Below are positions 1 through 8,008 of a stretch of DNA of 34,566 nucleotides, piece by piece. A program made the position numbers and the translations under genes. Position 1 is the stretch's first letter; each line of letters starts with the position of its first letter. The stretch covers positions 1 through 34,566 of the forward strand of contig JAMDCE010000633.1 in NCBI GenBank assembly GCA_023489135.1, given 5' to 3'. The notes beneath the pieces are model-generated. The model saw only the letters and a list, made by a program, of their open reading frames with translations, searched no databases and was not told the DNA's origin. The stretch is from Chloroflexota bacterium (GTDB taxonomy: Bacteria > Chloroflexota > Chloroflexia > JAMDCE01).

Positions 1-1
1 G

Positions 2-196
2 CGATCCATGGCCAAACGGCAGATACTACACGGATTCCGCTACTGCCCTTGAAGGGACCTCAGCGGCGATCCCGTGGAGGATCGGAAGAAAATCTGCCCG
101 TGCGACTGGCACGAGGAAGAGATCGCTGGGGACGGCATTTGCACCTGCCGGCTCTTCTGCAGCCCGGAGTACGCTGCCTCTCATGCCAAGAGTTAG
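2..196 (+). CDS. Ferredoxin-thioredoxin reductase catalytic subunit, 3' end, candidate selenoprotein (TGA at 50-52)
   Basis: The 5' end lies outside the window. The frame beginning at base 2 reads through one TGA (50-52) to TAG at 194-196. It shows the family's three cysteine motifs in order: C-P-[TGA]-R, then C-P-C after 14 residues, then C-T-C after 12 more, followed by RLFCSPEY. Ferredoxin-thioredoxin reductase catalytic chains carry CPC...CPC...CxC. Four of these cysteines bind a 4Fe-4S cluster, and the second cysteine of the first CPC is the exposed redox residue that attacks thioredoxin. The TGA stands exactly at that residue, so selenocysteine is the natural reading, and a hairpin starts 3 nt downstream (56-83). 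A plain nonsense mutation or sequencing error of TGC is the alternative. The ATG at 8 is probably internal, because the residues before CP resemble the family's middle part. The family call is firm; selenocysteine is inferred. Confidence 0.75.
56..83 (+). promoter_or_regulatory. SECIS-like hairpin just after the in-frame TGA
   Basis: Bases 56-61 pair with 77-83 (A81 bulged). After an A62/G76 mismatch, 63-66 pair with 72-75 (G63-U75 is a wobble), leaving a five-base loop C67 G68 A69 U70 C71. Bacterial SECIS elements are hairpins inside the coding region just downstream of UGA, with a G in the first two loop positions; here G68 is second. The loop starts 14 nt after the TGA, at the short end of the known range. 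The folding was done by eye. SelB binding is inference. Confidence 0.45.
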
Positions 197-210
197 CTGG
201 TTCACGGTTC

Positions 211-2514
211 GTGCTAGAGCAAGCCGTCCCTGTGTTTAGGGTGGTGCACCTCAACATCGCCATAACGTGCGTTGTAGTGCTATACTTGGCACTTGGCATA
301 GCTTACGGAATAGCCAATCCGATCTTCGAATCTCCAGATGAACGCCTTCATTTCAGCTTCATCAGGCAGCTTACAGTTGAAAAGGCGCTTCCAATTCAAT
401 CCGACCAGACCACCATTTCCGAATACCATCAGCCGCCACTCTACTACCTTCTAGGCGCGGCGGCTACGTTCTGGATTGATACTCACGATTTCCAGGAGTT
501 GTTGAGAGCAAATCCATTCTGGAGCGTAGGCACGGTGCCTTCAAAGAACAGCGACGTCAAGAACCAGTTCTTTCACGATGAGAGGGAGAATTTTCCCTAT
601 CGAGGAACTGTGTTGGCAGTGCACGTTCTGCGCCTCGTCTCCACGCTGTTTGGAGCAGCTACCGTTGTGCTAACTTACTTAATATCAGCCGCGGCATTTC
701 CGCGAAAGCCCGCTATAGCCTTTGGAGCCTCGGCGCTCGTTGCCTTCAACCCCCAATTCATTTACAACTCCAGTTCAGTCAGCAACGACAGTCTAATAAC
801 GACTTTGTGTACGGCAGTGGTTTACGCGTTGGCTAGGTGGCCAGACCTTCCCCTCGATGCTGCTCGCCAAGGAATAACGCTGGGTCTTCTGATGGCGGCC
901 GCTATGCTTACGAAGGTTACGGCTGTTCTACTGGTATTGCCAGTGGCAATCTACTTGGCTCACGTATCACTTCGGGATCGTGCAATCGAGCGGGCGCTGC
1001 GACTTGGCATCATCGCACTGACAGTTACGGTAATTACCTCCGGATGGTGGTTTGCCAGGAACTGGTTTCTTTACCGAGAGTGGTCAGGAATGGACACGAT
1101 GCAGCGGGTATGGGGCATCGGCAGGTTCCCCCCGCTAGATGCCATCGGAGTTTTGCAGGCGATGCCTACCGTATGGCGATCATTCTGGGGCTATTTTGGA
1201 TCGGCAAATGTCCCGCTCGACGAACGGTTCTATCAGGCATTGTTGCCGCTTACATGTGTCTCCGGAGCGGGCCTGGTGATCGGTATCATAAGCTTCGCCA
1301 AGCTAAAGAATCTTGCATCCTCTGCTCCCCAACTGTCAGCCAGCGACACCGGGCATTCCCCAACGTATCAACTTGTGCTGTTAACTGCCTGGCTAGTCGT
1401 CTTGGTGGCAGCCCTGGCCAGATTCATTCAAACGCAGACCTTTACTGAATTCGGTCGGTATCTTTTCCCCTCAGTTTCTTCCATAGCTCTGCTGCTTTCC
1501 ATTGGACTGACTCGCCTGGTACCGAAACGGCGCGCGGGATCCCTAGTTGGCCTCATCGGGGTGGCCTTGTTTGGCCTTTCCATCACCGCTCTGGTCGCAT
1601 ACATTGTTCCAGCGTATAGCCGGCCACCAGCGTTAGGGGTGCACGAATTAAGCTCCATCCCGAACGCAACGACGATTAACTTCGATGATTCCGTATCCAT
1701 TGTGGGATACCAACTCGGCTCTGAAACCGTCTCTCCGGGCCAAACGTTGGAAATCGCCATTTACTGGCGTGCCATGCGCAAACTCGAGAAGGACTACGTT
1801 GTGTTCTTGCACCTTCTCACGGTCGGCAATAGAACGGTCGTTGCCCAACGAGACACTAATTCAGGAAACGGAGCGTTTCCGACAGGTGCTTGGATTCCGG
1901 GAGAGACCTTCCGTGATATCTATGCTGTCAGGGTCCCCCCGGATTTTGAAGGACCAGCTCTCCTCCGTGTTGACGTTGGGTTGTACTCACGCGATTCTAT
2001 GATTCGCCTACCTATGCTTTCGGGAAGCAGGGGCTACGACCGAGACACGGCTTCTCTCGGTATGGTTAAGATTCCGCCAAAACTGAAAAAGGCTTTCCAA
2101 GGGGCCGGCACCCAGTTCGAAGATGGGATTTCGTTAGCTGGATACGAGGTCGTTGGCGAGAGTACCCCTGCTCAAGACGGTCGAATGCTAAACGTCAAGC
2201 TCTCCTGGACAACCCAAAACGAGTTACAGAGCGACTATTCGGTCTTCGTCCATTTGGTGGATGGGAACGGCAGAATTGTAGCACAGCACGATGGAAAGCC
2301 CGTGAACGGCAACTATCCCACGTCGGACTGGCAATCAAACGAGATCATAGGCGACGACCACCCCTTGCTGGTTCCTTCAAGTGTCTCGCCAGGGGACTAC
2401 CGCCTTCTTGTCGGCATGTACGCTCTCGACACCATGCGCCGACTGAGGGTGGTTGACCGGAGCGGGCGGGACGTTGATTCTGCGGTTGCCATCTGCACCG
2501 TGTCACTGAAGTAG
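211..2514 (+). CDS. Large GT-C/DUF2142-like membrane protein with two C-terminal beta domains
   Basis: Integral membrane protein of about 767 residues, probably acting on lipid-linked sugars at the outer face of the membrane; substrate unknown. After a first membrane segment (about residues 14-34) comes the FESPDE motif with D43 and E44, placed like the acidic pair in the first outer loop of GT-C glycosyltransferases and like the PDE motif of DUF2142. Many more hydrophobic segments follow to about residue 490. Two copies of a ~110-residue domain occupy about 1684-2050 and 2119-2500, each with a VF-HL core, an AQ-D element and an (F/Y)PT--W motif. The start is uncertain: GTG at 211, 232, 241 and 244 are possible, none with a good ribosome site. 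211 was chosen because it follows the upstream stop and gives the length of the paralogue at 4930-2627. The open frame upstream of 211 overlaps the reductase gene and is not counted. Confidence 0.8.
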   Translation: MLEQAVPVFRVVHLNIAITCVVVLYLALGIAYGIANPIFESPDERLHFSFIRQLTVEKALPIQSDQTTISEYHQPPLYYLLGAAATFWIDTHDFQELLRANPFWSVGTVPSKNSDVKNQFFHDERENFPYRGTVLAVHVLRLVSTLFGAATVVLTYLISAAAFPRKPAIAFGASALVAFNPQFIYNSSSVSNDSLITTLCTAVVYALARWPDLPLDAARQGITLGLLMAAAMLTKVTAVLLVLPVAIYLAHVSLRDRAIERALRLGIIALTVTVITSGWWFARNWFLYREWSGMDTMQRVWGIGRFPPLDAIGVLQAMPTVWRSFWGYFGSANVPLDERFYQALLPLTCVSGAGLVIGIISFAKLKNLASSAPQLSASDTGHSPTYQLVLLTAWLVVLVAALARFIQTQTFTEFGRYLFPSVSSIALLLSIGLTRLVPKRRAGSLVGLIGVALFGLSITALVAYIVPAYSRPPALGVHELSSIPNATTINFDDSVSIVGYQLGSETVSPGQTLEIAIYWRAMRKLEKDYVVFLHLLTVGNRTVVAQRDTNSGNGAFPTGAWIPGETFRDIYAVRVPPDFEGPALLRVDVGLYSRDSMIRLPMLSGSRGYDRDTASLGMVKIPPKLKKAFQGAGTQFEDGISLAGYEVVGESTPAQDGRMLNVKLSWTTQNELQSDYSVFVHLVDGNGRIVAQHDGKPVNGNYPTSDWQSNEIIGDDHPLLVPSSVSPGDYRLLVGMYALDTMRRLRVVDRSGRDVDSAVAICTVSLK

Positions 2515-2550
2515 AAAACGGACGGATTCCCGGGTGCCACCAGCATCCAC

Positions 2551-2579
2551 GGACTCTGGCAAACAACGAGCTGGAGTCC
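2551..2579. terminator. Hairpin between convergent genes, possible terminator
   Basis: GGACTCTGGC (2551-2560) pairs with GCTGGAGTCC (2570-2579), ten pairs including two G-U wobbles, with a nine-base loop. It sits between two convergent stop codons (2514 and 2627). No T-run follows on either strand, so intrinsic termination is not proven. Confidence 0.3.
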
Positions 2580-2626
2580 TTGAGTTAGAAGCAGTAAACA
2601 GATGCTGGGCAGTCCCGGCACAGACA

Positions 2627-4930
2627 TCATCTCACCGAAATATCGCCGAGGGTGATAGCCGAATCTACCGCCCGTTTCTGCGACGACAAGACTCCCAGCC
2701 GACGAATGGAAACCGAATCGTACAGCCCGGCCAGGACCCGGTAAACCCCGGGCTGGACATCGGTTCCTATTCTCAAGGAGTGAGTGTCCTCCACAACCTC
2801 CCCGGCATTCCAGGCCCAGGTGGGATAATTCCCTTTCCTGGGTTTCTCGTCCCGCTGCGCCACCACCTTGCCCTCACCGTCGACTAGATGGATGAAGACC
2901 GTGTAATCGTGCTCCACCCTTCGCTCCGCCTTCCAGACGAGTTTGATGGGCAACACGTCGCCTCTCGAAGCCTGGATATTCCCATCTGGCTCGTGCCCTG
3001 CGAGCTCAATACCGCCTTCGAAAACACTCTGGGCGTTGGCAGAGGCCACGCTCCGATTCGAGGAAACCCGAATTGTGCCCAGAGAAGCGGAGTATTGCCC
3101 AAAACCCTTTTGGCCAGCCACCAGTGGCAGTCGCTCCATCGAACCTGGTGAGTAGAGCCCTACATCAATGCGTGTTATGGCTGGTCCGTCAATCGTTCCC
3201 GGAATCTTGATGCGATAGAAATCACCAAAGACCTCCCCTTTTACCCAGGCGCTAGTCGGGAAGGTTCCACCGCCGGGATGTGTATCGCGCTGTGCGACAA
3301 ATCTGTTATCCCCGACCGTAAAAAGATGAAGGTAGACAACGTAATCCGAGTTCATCTTAGTTAACGCGCGCCAGAATAACTCGATTTCCAGCGTTTGCCC
3401 CGGATCAACGCTCTTGGACCGTATTTCGTACCCAACAATCTCCGCTTGATTGGCGAAGTTCATCGAAGTCGGATTTGGCACCGACCTTGCCTCTGCTTCA
3501 GGCAGCCCAACCGGCCGGCTGTAAGCCGGTACGAGGTAAGCCACCAAAGCGATGAGCGATAGGACGAACAGGCCCATTCCACAGGTTCCAGCGATAACGC
3601 CTGACTGTCTCCTTGGCACTAGTTGTGACAGGCCAAGAAAGGTGAGCAGGGCTATGGAGGGGATGGCTGGAAAAAGGAAGCGGCCGAATTCACTGAACGC
3701 CGCCGTTTCTACGTAATAGACAAGAGTCGAAAAAACCAGAACCAACAACGACACAAACAACATCAAATGATACACTTGCTGATCTAACGGAGACCGGCCT
3801 AACACTGGCTCTGTCGCTGAACGTTTTGTAACGCGACTGAAAAGCCTGATTGCCCCCAAGAATAATCCGACTCCTGCAGCACAGACCAGCGCCAGGAGGG
3901 CTTGATACCAGTAAACATCAAGCGGAACGTTTCCCCACCCGAACGTCCCCCAATATGTTCTCCAGATCGACGGCAACGCGTCGGCAAACCTGGCGGCCTC
4001 CAAGGGCCCATCTTTGTAGGTGCGCCAGATTCGCTGCATCGTGTCCATTCCGGACCACTCTCCGTAAAGCAAAATGTTTCTTGCAAACCACCAGCTAGAG
4101 ACAACTAGCGCGGTGACGAGGGCAACGACCCCGTCCTCCAGCGTTCGACTAACTGAGCCCCTGCGTAACACTGTGAACAGCCCAGCAATCACCATCAGTG
4201 GAAGGAGTACAAGAGCACTCAGCTTCGTCAAGATGGCCGCGGATAACAAGAGCCCCAGGATCACGCTATTTCGAACGTGCAGCCGCACGGGAGGCCATCT
4301 CATCAAGGTGTATAAAAAAGCTGCGGTCAAAGTCGCGACCAGGCTGTCGTTACTGACCGAGCTGTTGACAAAGATAAACTGAGGGTTGAAGGCGACGAGG
4401 ACCGCCGCCCCTATCGAGATCGACCGTTTCGATGGAAAAACTCGCGAGGCCATCAAGTACGTCAGCACCACGGTTAGCGCTCCAAAAATGGTCGACAGCA
4501 GGCGAATAAGGTGAATGGCCAGGACCGTCCCGTGGTAGGGGGGATTTTCTCGCTCGGTATGCATGAACTGGTTCTTGTTGTCCCGGCCCACCAACATTAT
4601 GTCTTCACCCCAGAACGGGTTTCGCTTCTGCAGATCGAGGAAATCGTCGGTATTGATCCAGAAAGTAGCGGCGGCGCCCAACAGATAATAAAGGGGCGGC
4701 TGATGGCTTTCCGACCGGCCTACTTCAGCAGACTGAATGGGCAGCGCTCTCCCAGTGACCAGCTCTCGCACGAAAGCGTAGTGGTAAAGCTCATCCGGAG
4801 ACTCGAAGATCGGATTGGCGATTCCGTAGGCTATCCCAAGGGACAGGTGCGCAGCGACGACCACGATCAAAGCCAGGTTGAGCTTGATGAACTTTCTCAC
4901 GCGATTACGACCTACTCTAAATAGATTCAT
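2627..4930 (-). CDS. Large GT-C/DUF2142-like membrane protein, paralogue of the gene at 211-2514
   Basis: 767 residues. The N-terminus has a membrane segment (about 17-35) and then the same GIAYGIANPIFESPDE stretch as the neighbour, with D46 and E47. Long blocks are near-identical between the two, for example around HQPPLYYLLGAAATFWI and EWSGMDTMQR, so this is a true duplicate in inverted, tail-to-tail order. Two C-terminal repeat domains carry FPTSAW and YPTWAW. Role as for the neighbour: probable membrane glycosyl transfer on cell-surface polymers, substrate unknown. The ATG at 4930 has no clear Shine-Dalgarno but lies about 20 nt downstream of a good promoter (4958-4986). A GTG at 4900 is a weaker alternative. 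Confidence 0.85.
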   Translation of the reverse strand: MNLFRVGRNRVRKFIKLNLALIVVVAAHLSLGIAYGIANPIFESPDELYHYAFVRELVTGRALPIQSAEVGRSESHQPPLYYLLGAAATFWINTDDFLDLQKRNPFWGEDIMLVGRDNKNQFMHTERENPPYHGTVLAIHLIRLLSTIFGALTVVLTYLMASRVFPSKRSISIGAAVLVAFNPQFIFVNSSVSNDSLVATLTAAFLYTLMRWPPVRLHVRNSVILGLLLSAAILTKLSALVLLPLMVIAGLFTVLRRGSVSRTLEDGVVALVTALVVSSWWFARNILLYGEWSGMDTMQRIWRTYKDGPLEAARFADALPSIWRTYWGTFGWGNVPLDVYWYQALLALVCAAGVGLFLGAIRLFSRVTKRSATEPVLGRSPLDQQVYHLMLFVSLLVLVFSTLVYYVETAAFSEFGRFLFPAIPSIALLTFLGLSQLVPRRQSGVIAGTCGMGLFVLSLIALVAYLVPAYSRPVGLPEAEARSVPNPTSMNFANQAEIVGYEIRSKSVDPGQTLEIELFWRALTKMNSDYVVYLHLFTVGDNRFVAQRDTHPGGGTFPTSAWVKGEVFGDFYRIKIPGTIDGPAITRIDVGLYSPGSMERLPLVAGQKGFGQYSASLGTIRVSSNRSVASANAQSVFEGGIELAGHEPDGNIQASRGDVLPIKLVWKAERRVEHDYTVFIHLVDGEGKVVAQRDEKPRKGNYPTWAWNAGEVVEDTHSLRIGTDVQPGVYRVLAGLYDSVSIRRLGVLSSQKRAVDSAITLGDISVR

Positions 4931-4957
4931 TTATCGTTACTTTGCCATGGCTCACCC

Positions 4958-4986
4958 ATTCTATCATTGCCTTCCGTGCGCATCAA
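4958..4986 (-). promoter_or_regulatory. Sigma70-type promoter for the 4930-2627 gene
   Basis: Read on the - strand: TTGATG (4986-4981), 17 nt, TAGAAT (4963-4958). The predicted start point near 4951 leaves a leader of about 20 nt before the ATG at 4930. Confidence 0.6.
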
Positions 4987-5024
4987 TCGACTCTGAGTCG
5001 TCGCCAGCCGTTCTGGGGCCTTTT

Positions 5025-5053
5025 TTGACAAGTCATTTCTCACAATCTATAAT
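5025..5053 (+). promoter_or_regulatory. Perfect consensus sigma70 promoter for the 5105 gene
   Basis: TTGACA (5025-5030), exactly 17 nt, TATAAT (5048-5053). Both hexamers match the consensus completely. The start point should be near 5060, leaving a leader of about 45 nt. It probably drives both large membrane-protein genes at 5105-8008 and 7959-10250. Confidence 0.85.
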
Positions 5054-5104
5054 GGGGCAACTCTTGGAGCCGCTCGTACGTTATGTTCTTGAGAGCAGTA
5101 CGAA

Positions 5105-8008
5105 GTGTGCGCGGGGATGGTTGATTGGAGGAAGCGGCTAACGTCATCTAAGAGCAACAGCCGGCCAGGTTCATCCGGGCTCGATCAACGCCGGCATCAA
5201 CTTCTTGTCCTGGGTATTCTGATTGCACTTGCCTTTGCCACGCACCTCTACCGCCTGAGCGCGGAAAGCCTGTGGTGGGATGAAACTCTAACCTATCACC
5301 GGGCCGTTCGCGATATCCCTTACATCCTGTCCAACAGGATTGCCCTATTCAATATAAACACCATCGATCAACATCCACCGATTTACTTCTTGCTGGACCA
5401 CTTAGCACTCTCCCTATTCGGTAGCAGCGAATTTGCCCTGCGCCTCCCCTCGGCCTATGTAACCGTGCTTGCCGTGCCATTGTCTTACGTGATGGGACGT
5501 CGACTTTTCGATGGCAGCACGGGGCTCTTAGCAGCTATGCTGGCCGCCATATCGCCTTATTACCTGTATTACGGGCAAGAAGCTCGGCCCTATTCCATTG
5601 CAGCTACCTTTGCCACTGCTTCCATCTACTTCTTCGCCCGCGGCATCATTGAGGGAGAAGCTCGATTCTACCCCATATACCTCGCGACGGCCCTAACATC
5701 GGTCCTTACCCACTATTTAACCGGGATTATGATCCTTGGCGACGCGGCCTACGTGGCAGTGGATTCGCTGCTCAAGAGACGAGGGAAGAGGCTCCTAGCC
5801 CTCGGCGGATTTGCGGTGATAGGAGTAATCCTTGCTCCGGCAGCCCAGTACATGCTCTTCAGGTTCACCATCCTGGGCGATTCTCGGCTGCAAGTATCGA
5901 TAATCGATGTGCTCCGAGATCTGGCTATCAGCTTCACTTTCGGCATCACCGTTGACCAGTTTGACGTGCTGCCCTACACTTACGGTCTTGTCGTGGTGGC
6001 GCTTGCAGGAATAGCCGCCTGCCTTTCCAGGGTCAAACGCCAATCCCTTCTATACGTAATTACGCGTCTGGGGTTGCCAGTCGTGGTCCTGTACGGAGTC
6101 TCGCAATTCAAAGTTATCTACAACACCCGGTACGCCGTCTTCCTAGCACCGATGTTCTTCCTCTTAATCGCCGCGGGGCTATCCTGGATGCTTGCCAAGC
6201 AGCGAGCTATCGGCGTTATCGCCTGCATCTACCTGATCGGAATCGGCGCCTTCGGAACATATCATTACTTCGCCCATAGCGGATCGATCAAGACCAACTT
6301 TCGCGATTCCATTGCTTACATCGAGCAACACGCCAACCAGGAAGATGCCATCGTCCTGGGCGACGCCAGGCTAGCAACCGTTCTTGAGTTCTATCACCGG
6401 GGAGACCAACCGGTGTACGCCGTGCCATCAAGGTATGGTGAGGACACTCCAGAAGCGATCTCTAAGCAGTTGGCTGAAATCGCCCGCAATCACCGGCGCA
6501 TTTGGTACGTTTTGTGGATTTCATCCGATATGGATCCTAAAGGATTGACTGCGCAAACACTGGAAGATCATTACTGGAAGCTAGACTTGAGATACTTCTC
6601 GACCAAGGATTCGACGGTTACCGTGGGCCTATACTCGTCAAGCCCGTACACGATCGACAGGATCCCGGCCGATGCCACGAACGTAGATGCTAACTTCAAC
6701 AACCGGCTTGCCTTGGCCGCTTACCGTATGGAAAAAGTTGACCCTACGTTGCAGCGTGCTTGGGTAACTCTGTACTGGTACTCCAAACAGCCGAAGTTGG
6801 CCACGTACAAGATGTTCGGGCAGTTGATCGATTCTAATGGCGAATCCTGGGCGGTTTTCGATGGAGAGCCCTTCAAAGGATTCTATCCCACTACAAGCTG
6901 GAAACAGGGAGAATTGGTGGCGGAGGAACGGATGATCAGGATCACTCCCGGAACACCCCCCGGCCAATATAGTCTGCGTTTAGGAGTGAGAGATTCGAGC
7001 GGCGCCGGCATTCCAGTAGCGGTTAAAGATCAGCCACCTCAACCTTTCGTGCAACTTCCGGGCCCGCAGCTTGAGGTATCTCGTTCGGACACGAACCGGA
7101 GCTCATTAGCACTGTCCCAATATTACGACGCCGATTTCGGAGACCGCGTGGTTTTGGTCGGTAGCGACCTTCATGAGAAGACATTTAGGCCAGGAGATTC
7201 GCTCGACCTCAGGCTTTTTTGGGAGACCAAAGAGAGGCTTTCGCAAGACGCGAAAGTGGTGTTCACGTTGGTTGACGCCCAAGGCAGGGAAGAGGTATTG
7301 GCTGAACAGGACATCAGCACGATGTATCCGTCAACCCGTTGGGAGCCCCGCGATCTGGTCGGAGCGAGCTACAGGGTTACCATCCCGCCCCGCACCAAGA
7401 TTGGCCGTTACCGCTTGAATCTGTCCTTAGCCCAGAGTGGCGACGCGGCAAATCTGGAGGTCCGGTCGGGGTGGCAGATCTTCCGAGCCAAGAGCCTTGA
7501 ACTCACTCAGGTGGAAGTGCAGGGATATGAGCGGCGCTACGATATGCCGACGATAGAGCACCCGCTGGGAGTGGATTTCCCTGATGTCAGGGCGCTAGGT
7601 TTCGATTCGAGACCTAGCCTGTTCACGGGGTCTGGCGCCGGGCAAGGCGATCAGTGCACCCTGAACCTGTCGGCAAACCCGGCGGATTCGTTGGACATAG
7701 CCATTTACTGGCAGCCATTACGGGATGTCGGGCAAAACTACAAGGTATTTGTTCAGCTACTCGACGCCGAAGGCAAGTTGGTGACCCAACACGACGGAAT
7801 ACCCGAAGGTGGTGACAGGCCCACAGCGAGCTGGGTCGGCGGCGAGGTGATCGAGGACCACCACCCACTTCCCGGCCTGCAGACCATCCAGCCCGGCGCC
7901 TACACTCTCATTGCCGGGTTGTACGATCCCAGCACTCTGAAACGGCTTCGACTGATTGATGGAAGCGGTGACCACATTGCGCTTGGCAGAATCGTTATCC
8001 AGCGTTAG
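5105..8008 (+). CDS. GT-C glycosyltransferase-like membrane protein with three C-terminal beta domains
   Basis: 967 residues. The N-terminal half matches the ArnT/PMT-like GT-C type: a membrane segment (about 33-46), SLWWDE with D59 and E60 in the first outer loop, HPPIYFLLDHL, FALRLPSAYVTVLAVPLSY, and YYGQEARPYSI. Such enzymes transfer sugars from polyprenyl-phosphate donors outside the membrane; the acceptor is unknown here. The C-terminal half carries three diverged copies of the ~110-residue domain seen in the neighbours (cores FYPTTSW, MYPSTRW and RPTASW). GTG at 5105 was taken as the start; ATG at 5117 is equally possible. Its 3' end overlaps the next gene by about 50 nt, so the two are co-transcribed. 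Confidence 0.85.
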   Translation: MCAGMVDWRKRLTSSKSNSRPGSSGLDQRRHQLLVLGILIALAFATHLYRLSAESLWWDETLTYHRAVRDIPYILSNRIALFNINTIDQHPPIYFLLDHLALSLFGSSEFALRLPSAYVTVLAVPLSYVMGRRLFDGSTGLLAAMLAAISPYYLYYGQEARPYSIAATFATASIYFFARGIIEGEARFYPIYLATALTSVLTHYLTGIMILGDAAYVAVDSLLKRRGKRLLALGGFAVIGVILAPAAQYMLFRFTILGDSRLQVSIIDVLRDLAISFTFGITVDQFDVLPYTYGLVVVALAGIAACLSRVKRQSLLYVITRLGLPVVVLYGVSQFKVIYNTRYAVFLAPMFFLLIAAGLSWMLAKQRAIGVIACIYLIGIGAFGTYHYFAHSGSIKTNFRDSIAYIEQHANQEDAIVLGDARLATVLEFYHRGDQPVYAVPSRYGEDTPEAISKQLAEIARNHRRIWYVLWISSDMDPKGLTAQTLEDHYWKLDLRYFSTKDSTVTVGLYSSSPYTIDRIPADATNVDANFNNRLALAAYRMEKVDPTLQRAWVTLYWYSKQPKLATYKMFGQLIDSNGESWAVFDGEPFKGFYPTTSWKQGELVAEERMIRITPGTPPGQYSLRLGVRDSSGAGIPVAVKDQPPQPFVQLPGPQLEVSRSDTNRSSLALSQYYDADFGDRVVLVGSDLHEKTFRPGDSLDLRLFWETKERLSQDAKVVFTLVDAQGREEVLAEQDISTMYPSTRWEPRDLVGASYRVTIPPRTKIGRYRLNLSLAQSGDAANLEVRSGWQIFRAKSLELTQVEVQGYERRYDMPTIEHPLGVDFPDVRALGFDSRPSLFTGSGAGQGDQCTLNLSANPADSLDIAIYWQPLRDVGQNYKVFVQLLDAEGKLVTQHDGIPEGGDRPTASWVGGEVIEDHHPLPGLQTIQPGAYTLIAGLYDPSTLKRLRLIDGSGDHIALGRIVIQR

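Noticed and set aside
2..196. Reading the reductase fragment as a pseudogene
   Set aside because: Only one codon is affected, it is TGA and not TAA or TAG, it stands at the redox cysteine, and all other motifs are intact. Kept as the alternative, not the main call.
49..210. The first 54 codons of the long open frame that ends at 2514
   Set aside because: They overlap the ferredoxin-thioredoxin reductase frame, are rich in Arg and match nothing in the paralogue; the gene must start after 196.
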